Below are positions 13,001-23,237 of a stretch of 55,780 bases of DNA, one piece after another. A program made the position numbers and the translations under genes. The stretch is from Intoshia linei. Taxonomy: Eukaryota > Orthonectida > Rhopaluridae. How positions within the stretch are numbered: the stretch's first letter is position 1; every line of letters begins with the position of its first letter. The notes below the pieces were generated by a model. It was not told the origin of the DNA and did not search any database. It saw only the letters and a list, made by a program, of their open reading frames with translations. The DNA is taken from the NCBI GenBank assembly GCA_001642005.1, contig LWCA01000098.1:1-55780 (forward strand), read 5' to 3'.

Positions 13001-16000
13001 GAAGTTTCTTTTAATCAATAGAGTAAAATAATACCTGTAGGCATTTATCCATTCCAATTTCTTTATGATTAATACGCCCTTGTTTTCGATTATACATTAA
13101 ATTAGGTATAACTAATTCGTAGTCTAAAAATTATTATTAAAATAACATTAATAATAAATAATAATAAAAACTCAATAAAAGTTACTGTCATATACGTAAG
13201 TATAAGATGTTCTCAACAAATGTTCAATTTTATAATTTCCACACTTTTATTACCGTTTTTCGATGGTAAAGTTTTATCGAAAATTTTCAGAAAATTAGTC
13301 CTTCTAGGTCAAAAACTCCAATTATCCTTTTTTATAAAAATCTAACGCGTTCTAGAATTATAATTCATAAAAAATACACAATCTGATAAACATTATGATA
13401 AATTTCAATTTTAAAATCTTAAATCTTCATAGTCAAAACCACAAATTACCCTTTTTTTTTAAAAATGAAAAAAGTTATAGAATTATATAAAATTAAGTAG
13501 AAAATAAATTGTGGGATAGTTTTTAAAATCACAAACATTATCATCAATCATAAACACGAAAAAGTTTATTTTCATAGTCAAAACATTATAAGTTATAATG
13601 TTATAAATTATAACACATATAAAATATTTTGTGCAATGTAATACATAATTTTCACTCTAAACTCAAAATTCTGTATTTCTCCTTTTTCTCGTAGTCTCGA
13701 GAATAGTGATGTGTATAGAGAATAATGTATATTAATCAACCCCATAATTACGCAGAGTTATTAAAAAAATAACGATAATTGATAATATAGTTAAGTTCAG
13801 TCGTTCCCGATTCAAATAATGTATGCAGAGCCGTGAAGAGGGGACTGGGCCATATGAACCGGACCTAAAATCATGAAGAGTCTACTTTTGCAATTTATTA
13901 ATAGATAATATTGGAAAATTTCTTAAGTATACCAAAATTACCGTATAATAAAATGTTCTATTAAGTTTTATTCAGTCCAATTAGTTTTATTTTTTTATAT
14001 TAAATAATAAATGATTGATGAAGTAATTTATAGAGGTCCGATATTTTAAAAATGTTTTAATAGAAGCCTAATGCTGACTCTCCACGGCCCTGAATGTACG
14101 GACCTCCATTTCAAAATGTTTAATTTTTGGACTCAAAGGAAACATGAAATATAAAACTTTTATAAAAAAATTAAAGGTTTTTTCTCATAAAATTTGGTAA
14201 AATCGTGTTTTTGAAAAAAATATTGGAAAAATGAGATTTTTTATTTTGGTTTTTGGATTATAAAGTTGTTTCTCACAAGATTTGATAAAATCGGATTTTT
14301 CAAAAAAAAATTGGAAAAAAAGGATATTTCTCTTAAGCGTTGGTAAAATTGGATTTTTATTTTGTGGTTGGAACGGGGCCGTGGATAGGGGGCATTAATA
14401 GGTAATATTGGAAAATTTCTTAAATATGTCAAAATTATGATGATCAATGCGATTTTTAACAATTATTTTTAATTTTTAGTCAATAAACGATCGATTAAAC
14501 TATGTATAGACGTCCCAATTTTAAAGAATTTTTTGTAACGGCCCACAATGACCATCTGGCCCGAGCCTTCTGCTAACTCTCTACGGTCCTAAGTTCGAAT
14601 AAGAGGTTATTCTCATAAAATTTGGTAAAATCGTATTTTTCAAAAAGATTGGAAAAAGGGAATTTTTATTTTAGGGTTTGATTGATGATTAAGTAGATTT
14701 TGCAAAAAATATCAATATAAGTTGAAATTCTATTTTTTATTAAATCTTATTAATGGTGGGATCAAAGTGGGATTTTCTAAATAATAATGTAGCGGTCATC
14801 TAGGTTTTGGGATAAATTCCCAACGTCTGACAACTGTAATCAATATTAAAAATTCTCCCAACAAAAAAAAAAGTTGATAAAAATTTTTCCATATTTTATT
14901 TGAATCTCACAAACCCCAGAATATAGTTTTGGAGCCCAAGTAGTCCAGGGATACCAATCAGGAACCACTGGTTAATTGTTATTAACACTATGTTATGTTC
15001 AATTTGAAAATTTTTACCATTCTTATATTTTCTTACGACTGAATATGCAGTAATAACACACAGTGTTAAAAAGACTTTACTCACTTTTATTTTAATTTTT
15101 AGGGTTTTTAAAAATTTTGGAGTGCACCGTAATTGAAAATGTGATGTAAATACATTAAATTCAATAAAATTACTTAATTCTAAATATAAATTGTAAAATA
15201 CCGAATCAATTAAATTATAACGGTTCATTAAATAACAATAAATAATGTGCACTTTAAAAATAACAAATGTATCATGGTTTGATGATTTTCGTTAGTGTTA
15301 GATACGTATAGATTTATAATAGTACTGAATTGCTGAATTTTACAAACCGGGTATGTTGATTACACACTTTGTCGGTATAAAAATCAGATTTACCAAAATT
15401 TAATAAAAAATTCCAATTTTAACTGATCTTTTAATAATAGTGTTTCCAATAAAAACGTATGGTAAAGAACACAAACAGAAATTATACCCATGTGACCTAT
15501 ATTTTGATCCACATGAAGTCATAAAATACACTACAGTTTCTTACCTAGGGTTTTAAATTTTTGTATTTTAGATTTTTCACTCTCACCATATTGATTAATA
15601 GCTGATATTATCAATTGATATTCCGTATTTGCATTTAATTCTAAAAAAAAATTGAATTTTAAAAACGGAAAAATTATACTATTCAAATAAATGTGATCCT
15701 TTAGACTAGTAACAATAACAGACCGACGGGTGTTAATTTCTTTTAAAAATAGTTTAAATTTAGATGTTAATCCACCATCAAACATTAAATTCCACGAAAT
15801 CATGACTCTATTTGGATTTATATTGACAATTTTAATATTCTTTGGTACAAATGGTTTTCCTATTAATTAAAATATAATTTTTGATTAAATCATTAATATA
15901 TTAATGTAAATTCAAAAACAAACCTTGTGCCAAAACAGTAAACTTTAACATTGTTTTTCCTTGAGAATTTTTTGATTTACACATATAGTTGCCAATATTT

Positions 16001-18274
16001 TCTGTTTGAGCATTATTTAGTATTAATTGAGACATGTAATAATGACCAATCGACTCTTGTTTCAATTTAGTCATGTTGGTTTTTATTTTATCATGACCGA
16101 TAAAATCTTTTACTAATTGGTCATCGGTGTTGTAAAATTCCCATTCAACTTCTGAGTAAGGGTTTGATTCTATAAAACACCTCAGTATGGTTGGTTTGTT
16201 AATGTTAATCGCATGAATATTTTTAGGTGTGGATAAAATTGGTTTGTCTAATATTATATTTTTACATATTAAAAAAAATAGTCATACAGTAAACTACAAC
16301 GTTTGTTGATTGAATTATTTTGTAATCATCAATTTCTGGATTTTTTGCAATGCATGTATATTTTCCACTCATTTTGTGAGTTTTATTTTCTAAAAAAATT
16401 TTAAAAGTTTTTCATCCACAAATTTGATGGAATAATAAATACGGTAGGGTATCATAATTCATCATGAATTATAAGATTTTCTAAAACTGCGAAATATAAA
16501 TTAACTTTGTAACAGTTCACACATACGAATCCTTAGGAGTTTTTGGGTGGTGACCCCGGTAAGAATAACAGATTTTATTCTATTTATTTATTAATATTAT
16601 TCATACATATTTGTAAATAAATCATTAATTACCTGATTGGACGAATTTTATAATTGAAGTAGTGTTTTGAACACCATTATCTAAAAATTTGGAAAATTCA
16701 TCCATTTGATATTCAAAATGTTGATTTTTAGAAAAATTATTTCTTTTTTGAACATCGACACTGTATGTTGGTTTTAGTTGGTTTTCTTCATTAAAAGATT
16801 TATTGAATGACTGAAAAAACCAATCAATATTTGCTGCTGGTTTAGATAAAACAGAACAGGATAAATAGAAATTATCCAAGTCTTTTTTTTGGACTTTTAT
16901 GCTTTTTTCAATTAGTTTTCCTATCCAATTGGGCCGAACTATAATAAAGTATTATTTTCATTTTTTTAAAACACCATTATAAAATTACGATACAATGATA
17001 AAATGATGATAAAATTTAAATTTAATGTTGAATTTTAAATTTTTTTATAATATTATCAATTTTTATATACTGCCAATCATAATTTTACATTAAAAATCTA
17101 TATGGACTTTTGCGGATTAATTAAAAAGTTTGTGATTTTTGTGTGTATATTAGACCACAAAAAATATTATTTTCATTCTTTACTACATTGTTTCACATAT
17201 TACATATATATTAAATTTATTATGCGGTACATTTTAAAAATTTTGCGGTAAACCGTTTGATAAACACTGTCATATATTAAGGGGATTAATTAATTTGTCA
17301 GTATTTTAATTAAATACTGACATTTTTTAATAAAAAATGTTCCTTATTTTCAACATAAAATTGTCAGTATACACATTCAAATATCAGTAATAAAAAAAGT
17401 ATTTTGTCAGTATTCAATTAAATATTTGTCAGTTTTTAATTGCTTTCTTGTCAGTACATAATTGCATTTTTGTCAGTAAATATATTAACTAGATCAGTAT
17501 TCATCGAAAATTGTAAGTAACTCAACAAAAAAGTATATAGAAATAAACAAATTTTATAAAATCATATTTTGTCAGTAAAAAAATTGAATTGTAAGTTTGA
17601 TGATTTTGGAGTGATAGTATAAAAATTAAAAATCTAGTTTTTGAAAATTGAATGTAATTATGTCAATCCCTTTAATCTTTTTTATATCTCTCTTGTCTTT
17701 ATTATTATCCTTGTGAGGTTAATAATTAGGTTAATCTTATGAAATACTTTATATAATAATATCATCCACTACAGACCCAAGTTAAAACTAAAATATTAAG
17801 ATATTATATTATACCTACAAACCAAATTATAGAATATTTCTAATTTTTTTGTAATTTTCACACCAGAGAATCCAATTTAAATACTGACAATCAATTATGT
17901 ATACTGACACCTTATCAATTGGCACCTAAAATACTGACAAACCATCTACAATACTGAAAAATCAATAAGAAAAATACTGATACAATAAATGCACGCCTAA
18001 AGGTAAATGTATTTTTTTATTAATTTATAGTTGGTTTTTAAATTATAATTAATTATCAAATAAAAACCATTAACGCTCAATTTTTGTTTTATACTATTTC
18101 TTGAAATTTTGTTGTAAGCACCACATTCATATGTTCCTTCGTTTTCCAAACTAATCTGATTAATTACAAGTATTGAAGTTTTTGTATTTTGATCATAAAA
18201 TGATTCTAAAAGATCAATTTCTTTAGATTCATCATTTGGAAAAAATTTCCAATAGCGATTTCCGGGTGGATTTC
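7004..18274 (-). CDS. Ig/FN3 single-pass cell-surface (adhesion-type) protein, incomplete model
   Basis: Minus-strand exons: 18068-18274 (end of an Ig domain, EGTYECGAYN), 16633-16938 (Ig start with Cys and Trp), 16288-16389 (GKYTCIAKN), 15924-16247 (a whole Ig domain, GNYMCKSKNSQGK), 15545-15859 (fibronectin III) and 11167-11328 (a transmembrane helix, then RKHKS). 7714-7769 and 7004-7203 probably encode the cytoplasmic tail, ending FEIVV. Extracellular exons all join in phase 1, the hallmark of shuffled Ig/FN3 modules, and the FN3 exon joins the TM exon in phase. The two tail exons join each other in phase, but one small exon is missing between them and the TM exon. The signal peptide and first Ig half were not found. 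The order resembles L1/neuroglian or NCAM-type adhesion receptors; I see no clear ankyrin-binding FIGQY motif. The final IVV could be a PDZ ligand. Introns are rich in transposons. Confidence 0.75.
7266..7567. mobile_element. MITE with ~23-bp inverted ends in Ig/FN3 intron
   Basis: The left end accaacccctaaggaaaaa is the inverse of the right end ttttccgttaagggttggt with two mismatches. The element is about 302 bp, has no coding capacity and sits in the intron between the last two exons of the Ig/FN3 gene. A short partial echo (ttactaactcttaagggcaa) lies just inside the left end. The superfamily is not assignable because the target duplication is not clear. Confidence 0.65.
8386..9561 (+). pseudogene. 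DDE-type transposase relic (Harbinger/IS5-like DDE_Tnp_4), two in-frame stops
   Basis: Exon 1 (about 8386-8575) and exon 2 (from 8627) are separated by a ~50-bp GT..AG intron and join in frame. The second part shows the expected catalytic layout: AIDST (first Asp), VVLDSGYLG (second Asp) and CVERFFGRLKKLF (Glu in the helix). The frame continues to 9561 but is broken by TAA at 9130-9132 and 9241-9243. No ATG is in frame at the 5' end. Bases just upstream (about 8345-8380) repeat a 33-bp stretch found near 2162. The element lies antisense in a large intron of the Ig/FN3 gene. Family assignment rests on the DDE spacing and the ERxFGRLK motif only. Confidence 0.8.
9562..11166. other. Large intron of Ig/FN3 gene, no exon found
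   Basis: A GC-richer block near 10105-10160 contains a 6-bp-stem hairpin (ccagca...tgctgg). Another near 10600-10740 (agacctgaacc, aggccaccc) looks like a transposon terminus. The missing juxtamembrane exon of the Ig/FN3 gene should lie between 7770 and 11166, but none is convincing. Confidence 0.4.
12197..12301 (-). other. Candidate exon of the Ig/FN3 gene (uncertain)
   Basis: An open stretch between an acceptor (ggatttag) and a donor (gtaaga) on the minus strand could encode ISMDALNVNDLCIRG... It is phase 0 at both ends, while its neighbours in the Ig/FN3 gene are phase 1. It would not fit unless another exon is present, so it is not included in the gene model. Confidence 0.25.
12389..12949. 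mobile_element. hAT-like non-autonomous element, family G
   Basis: The left end cagtgtttctcaaa is the inverse of the right end tttgagaaacactg. The element is about 561 bp and has no coding frame. Flanking 8-mers (catttagg and ctatagtg) do not match, so the target duplication has decayed or the ends are mis-set. It lies in the large intron between the FN3 and TM exons of the Ig/FN3 gene. Confidence 0.6.
13290..13480. repeat. Dispersed repeat family H, copy 2 (inverted)
   Basis: The phrase ccttctaggtcaaaaactcc, followed by attatccttttttataaaaa, resembles the inverted form of the repeat at 4850-5060 and closely matches 41070-41110. No coding potential is apparent. Confidence 0.45.
13826..14092. 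mobile_element. hAT-like MITE family E nested in family F
   Basis: The ends are cagagccgtgaagag and ctctccacggccctg, an imperfect inverted pair. Flanking 8-mers aatgtatg and aatgtacg match at seven of eight bases, the 8-bp duplication expected of hAT transposition. Removing the 267-bp element and one flank restores continuity with family F. Confidence 0.85.
14374..14591. mobile_element. Second family E copy nested in family F
   Basis: It starts cggggccgtggatagg and ends near ctctctacggtccta. The interior shares ggtaatattggaaaatttct with the first copy. Flanks ggttggaa and agttcgaa match at six of eight positions. The edges are approximate. Confidence 0.65.
17275..17990. repeat. Strand-biased TGTCAGTA array with inverted counterpart
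   Basis: Between 17296 and 17580 the motif TGTCAGTA or a close variant occurs about eight times on the plus strand. Between 17880 and 17990 the inverse TACTGACA and variants occur about five times. One perfect local palindrome sits at 17296-17331 (tgtcagtattttaa...ttaaatactgaca). The stretch lies in an Ig/FN3 gene intron. Subterminal motif clusters of opposite orientation are typical of DNA transposon ends, where transposase binds, but no coding part or clear termini remain. Confidence 0.6.
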
Positions 18275-18372
18275 CTAAAATATTTATAAAATTTTATTTG
18301 TATTGAATACTAATTAAAGGTAATATAAATTAAAGGTAATGTAATAAGCTGTTCCCAATATATGGTATATAA

Positions 18373-18655
18373 CAGGGATCGCCAACCTTTTTCGTCTCGT
18401 GTACTATTTTTTATATCCATAAATTGTATGGACCCGATTTTGAATTTCTACACATAATAGATTGCAATTTTAACTGAATAGAAACGGTTCTAGTATATTT
18501 AACAAAATAAATTTGTTAGTTTAGTGAATAGTAGGATTTTTAAGTAAGATTTTCAACGTGAATTTATTTTTTTGGTAGAATCAAAATGTGCCCTCGGCAG
18601 AGCTAGGTATTGTTTGTACGTAGTACATAACAGTCAACCTAGTTGATTATTTTAC
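18373..18655. mobile_element. hAT-like remnant: family B end joined to family C end
   Basis: The left end cagggatcgccaaccttttt matches the start of the intact family B element at 50547. The right part (ctcggcagagctaggt, agtacataacagtca) matches the family C repeats at 25545, 41285 and 44480. It looks like a mosaic or two adjacent truncated copies. It lies between the most upstream Ig exon found and the end of Drosha. Confidence 0.55.
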
Positions 18656-19251
18656 ACAATACAAAGAAATAAAATTTAATATATTACAACAAATATACAA
18701 AATTAAAACATTGTAGCTTTATCCATTCCATCTAAATTATATCAAGATTTCATGGTGGTAACACAGGTAGACAACTGAAAAATGGTTCTGGTCCTTTCTC
18801 GATAATATGAATAATGTTTTGTTTCATTTCTGTCAAATATCTATGAACTTAATAAATAATTTCCCAGATAAATTTATTTAGAACATACATTTTATCGATT
18901 CAAAGATATAACTGACTGGATGATCACGACAGTACAATTATAAGTGTAATTATAATAATAGATTCAAAGATATTCAAAATAGTGAAAAACAATGCTCCAA
19001 TATGAATATATATTCAAAAATTTCATAGTGTAACGAGATAGGATCTAAACGTAATCCTAGTAATAATTGTTGATTTACCAATGATTATTGAAATAAAAAT
19101 TCAAATAACGTATAAAAAATTCAAATTTACTGTATATTAATCAATGCGTTAAAATAACAAATGAAAAAAATTTACGTGCTGACTTTAAGTATATCTAAAG
19201 ATTTAATTTTTAACAGCAGCCCACTTGTACCAAAAGTAAACACATATACAG

Positions 19252-22200
19252 CTAAATAGCTAAAACAGCAAATTTACCTAATTTTTCACTTAAAACAATT
19301 TGAGCACATTTCATTTCTGCCATTTGAATAGTAAGCCCCTTACTAGTAGCCAATAAGTAATTTTTGAAAAATACAGATACAGTGTATTCGGGTTTTCCAT
19401 TTATCATTTCCTTCGCCACTACTCTAAATTTAATTAAAAATTATAAATTATTGTAAACAATCATGTAACTAAAATTTAAAAATTACTCATATTTGGGCAA
19501 ATCGGGAGTAGACTGATTAATGTTTCTAAGATTAACACATTTCTGTTGTAATTTTGATTTTGGATCATTCCATATACCCAAATCAATGAAGCCGTCTATT
19601 CTCACAAATAGAGTAGCTTTACAAAAAGCATAACAAGCATCCAAACCTTTATCCACATATAATGATGCAATAAAGGCTAAATATATCTTATAAATCTAGT
19701 GTAAACATTTAAACCTTCCAGTAAATCTGCTTTCGTTTTAGTTTTTAATTCCCGAGTATGTTCATCAATAATATACTCTACTAATCCAATTTCATCAAAA
19801 ATTCGAGCTTGTACAAACTTATTGACCAACGTGTTACGTAAAAGCTAAATTAACAAAAATAAAAAATATTTTTTAATATTCACAGATAAGTGTCCTTCCT
19901 GATGATGACTAAAGTTTTTGTATAAATGGTCACTGACCAATAATTTAAATATCGTATCACCCAACATTTCTAAACGCTGATTGTTACCTCTAAAACAACA
20001 TACATTGGTATAAAACACAACTTACTTGGTTAAGAAATTAGTTTTCACTGACGGCATAGTAAGAGCTTTTGCTAAAAGTCTAATATGTTTAAATTGAATG
20101 CAACACATTTTTTCTAATTTTGTCAATTTTTTTAATATACTACTTGTTTCAATAAGGTGGCGATCTCCATTAGCGTAATCAATTTGTAATTCATGTTTAA
20201 ATGATAAATTCCATGTTTTACGGAGACTGAGATTTTCATGAAATAAGCTATTTGACACAAAATCTGAAATGACCGAAAACTGACCAGAATCCAAATAAAT
20301 TGCTCCAACCAGTGCTTCAAATATATTGGCTATTGCACAATCAATACTTTCAGTCTTTTCATAATCAGAATTGTGTAAAATTAACATAAATTTATGGATT
20401 TGGTAATATCTCGCCAAAATAGCCAATTGGCGGTTACGTACTATGCTTTTTTTAAAAGCAACAATTGTGCCTTCGTCATAATGTGGAAACATGTAAAATA
20501 ATTTATCAATAATGACATAGTCCAATACTGCATCACCCAGATATTCCAATCTTTCGTTATTTTCATCCTAAATACAAATGCAAAAATATACAATTTTATA
20601 TTCTACAATTGTATAATAGATCCGCGTTTCGCAATCTCACGTTGTCATATATCAGAATTTCGAAGCAAACAGAAAAAAACTAAGATAAATCATTATTATA
20701 AATTTCTATTAGATAAGATTGTACTTTAAAAAAAGTTGTGAAACACTTCAGTAAATTATGATTTCTAAACCTGGCGTTGCGAGTAGATGAAATTATTACA
20801 ATTGTATATTGAAAAAAATAATATATTTTCAAAATTTTATAATTATTTAAATGGTTATTTTGGAAGAATGAGGCCTCATTTTAAATAAATTTCATCGATA
20901 CCATCAAAACGCTCTCGGATCTCAATACATCAAGTTCAATAAATTGTTAATAAATTCAATAATAAATTGAATTGGATTCGATTCTTGAATTTAAAATTTC
21001 CTCGGAAATCACAATCACTAATTACAATAAGTGAAGTCTCGTAAAATTTTTGGTTATTCGTAATAGGCATTAGAGTTCTTCAACATCATCCGATTCGAAC
21101 ACGAACTTCGCATCGTGTTGAAACTTTATTAATATTTCCTGTTTTAAGTTATTAACTAACTAATCTTTAACTTTTAATTTGAATTGTGAATAAATAAATT
21201 TTTTTGTTTCAAATTTTTATATTAAATTTTAATCGTGTTTCGGACAAAAAATTTTAGAATTAGGATATAGTAAAATATTATACACACAAAATTACGTATA
21301 TCATGGTATTATTTTCTTTACTTCTAATGGACATAATTTTCAATAGAGGATAAATGCCTTTTTTTCTTTTTGAATTTAAATGTTGCTTACCATAATGAAT
21401 AAACCGTGAACAACAATTGGATTGTATAGTTTTAATGTGATCACAATTGACACTAAAATACATATTTCTATAAGAGGTATGAGTAAGAGCTAATTTAAGC
21501 AATTTGAGTGATTTAAACTTGTAATTAATATACTTTTCCAGGTGTGATAAACATTTAATTAAACGTAAATGGTCCAAAATTGCTGGTAAAAGCAAAGCGT
21601 GTTGTGAAATATCGCAACGAAGACCAGTATTCATGACAGCAAGAGGGTTTAATTTGATATGACACTTGCGTGTTTTATTAGAATTGAAATCTGAAATAAT
21701 TTGTTGATAAGTTTGCATCAATTCATTGTCTGAATCAGATATAGTTTTAAATGAATTTAGATGGTTAATTTTGTTTAGTTTTTTAGTGGCTTCTCTAAAT
21801 TTTTTATCATTATAGATAGCACTCATTGTTTTTTCAGTTTTAATATGAACCAAAAGAATAGGTTCGTTTTGCATATTTTCATTTAATTCAATACTATCAA
21901 TTCGCACAGACGATGGAAGATGGCCGGGTTTAGCAACAAGCGAACCACACATGATATCAGAAAAAAGTGCAAAATTTTCAGAGTCATAATTGCTCATAAC
22001 AGGTTTATAACTTGACAACAGATAATTGAGTACATCTTCCGGTGAAAGCATTTCAATAACATTTTTATTGTGGCGTATAAATCTTGGAGTAAAATGAAAC
22101 CCTTTACAAGTATGGGATTCGGATTTTTCTAAAGGTGAGACAAGGTTAAAATCAAATAAATCGAGTAAGTCGTTAAAAATGTAACGAGAAATGGTGTCAA

Positions 22201-22990
22201 TTGTTTTTATGGTTGAGAAACGAAAAGGGCGGTGTCTAATTAACAAAATTTTATAATTGATTGAAAAAATATTAATATATAGAGGAAACATATCGTTTAA
22301 CTCATTATGCAATAAAATTGAAAATCCTTCAAAACGAAAGGGACCATTTTCATCAATGTAAATACTGGTTGGTAGGGTAAAATTAAAATTTGTGTCTGGT
22401 AAAATTATCAATTTATAATGGTGTAATTCAATACAAGATCCACCCGTACATTCGACCAAATTTTCTCCAGGATATATACCATGATGTATTCCATAAGATT
22501 TATATTTATCCAAACATGTACAACTAGGAGAATCTTTGCGCATATTTGGCTCATTAAAATGTAATTGTGGATGCCAACACATTTTACAATTTTGCTTTCT
22601 TTGTAAAATTTCTTTGTATAAATGAGTATTTTGTCTCAATTCTTTACCATCGATAGCATAATCTTTAGCATCAACCTTTTGCGGTTCTACAGTATCACTT
22701 TCACATTCTCCTTCTTCGTATTCAGAATTTTGCTTTTCTTCTTCAAAATCATATTCCTTTTTTTTATTATTTATTTTCCAATTTTCGTTTATAGAGTACA
22801 TTTTGTAAAAATATTTTTCATCCTTCCATTTTTCCAAATAATCTTTTTTCGATAAATTTATAGGGTTCAATACATTTGTTATAAAATTTTCAGTCATTGC
22901 TTCACACTCATTTGCCATAAAATATTTATCACTCATATAAATCATTGTCCTTGTTTTTTCATTATTTCCACCATTTAATTTTCTATTCAT
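19252..22990 (-). CDS. DROSHA: Drosha, nuclear RNase III for primary microRNA processing
   Basis: Six exons join in frame: 21296-22990, 20026-20567, 19884-19989, 19715-19844, 19487-19676 and 19252-19423, giving 944 aa. The last exon may instead splice at 19278. Order: central domain with Cys/His cluster and HHGIYPGE; SSVRIDSIEL; NTGLRCDISQHALLLP; first RNase III domain (NERLEYLGDAVLD, IFEALVGAIYLD); second (NNQRLEMLGDTIF, KADLLEAFIASLYVDKG); WNDPKSKLQQ; then a double-stranded RNA-binding domain (EYTVSVFF...AEMKCA). Both domains keep their catalytic signatures, so the enzyme should be active. It cuts primary miRNA hairpins in the nucleus with a DGCR8-type partner, which is not in this window. 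An in-frame TAA about 24 bases upstream supports the ATG at 22990. The usual long proline/arginine-rich N-terminal extension (human protein ~1370 aa) is absent. ALG14 starts divergently 247 bp away. Confidence 0.97.
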
Positions 22991-23237
22991 CCTTTTTAAA
23001 TAGATAGAATTTTATCTTCTAAAAAATCATCTTAAATTAAGGCTTAATCACATTCACTTCTAAATAGGTTACCATAGTTTTTATTTCAAATAAACTTACT
23101 ATGGATATTAATTTTAATAAAATTATTTGCATTTTTCCATTCTCCCATTGTTGCCTTATAGAATTTCAGACCAAATATAATTTACATTATTTAACCACAT
23201 TTGTCAACTGTATTTACATTCATTGTTTAACATTTTT
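22991..23237. promoter_or_regulatory. Divergent promoter region between Drosha and ALG14
   Basis: Only 247 bp separate the two start codons, which point away from each other, so both transcription starts must lie in or near this interval. It is AT-rich. No TATA box or motif can be singled out with confidence. Confidence 0.6.

Larger units (their letters stand above)
13798..14970. mobile_element. hAT-like MITE family F, interrupted by two family E copies
   Basis: The left end cagtcgttcccgattcaaat and right end aggaaccactg match the family F copy at 24311-24800. Two family E elements are nested inside (13826-14092 and 14374-14591). Flanks gttaagtt and gttaattg share five of eight bases, a decayed target duplication. 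The element lies in the FN3-to-TM intron of the Ig/FN3 gene. Confidence 0.75.

Noticed and set aside
14896-15252. 118-codon minus-strand frame as a gene
   Set aside because: Its 3' half lies in the end of MITE family F. The rest has no domain signature and is in an intron of the Ig/FN3 gene.
18740-18860. Minus-strand stretch reading EKGPEPFFSCLPVLPP as the missing first Ig half-domain
   Set aside because: It has no downstream Trp, ends at a stop without a usable donor, and no phase-matched splice leads to the exon at 18274.
22622-22855. Plus-strand frame rich in Phe/Ile inside Drosha
   Set aside because: It is the antisense of the Lys/Glu-rich part of Drosha exon 1, which explains its hydrophobic composition.
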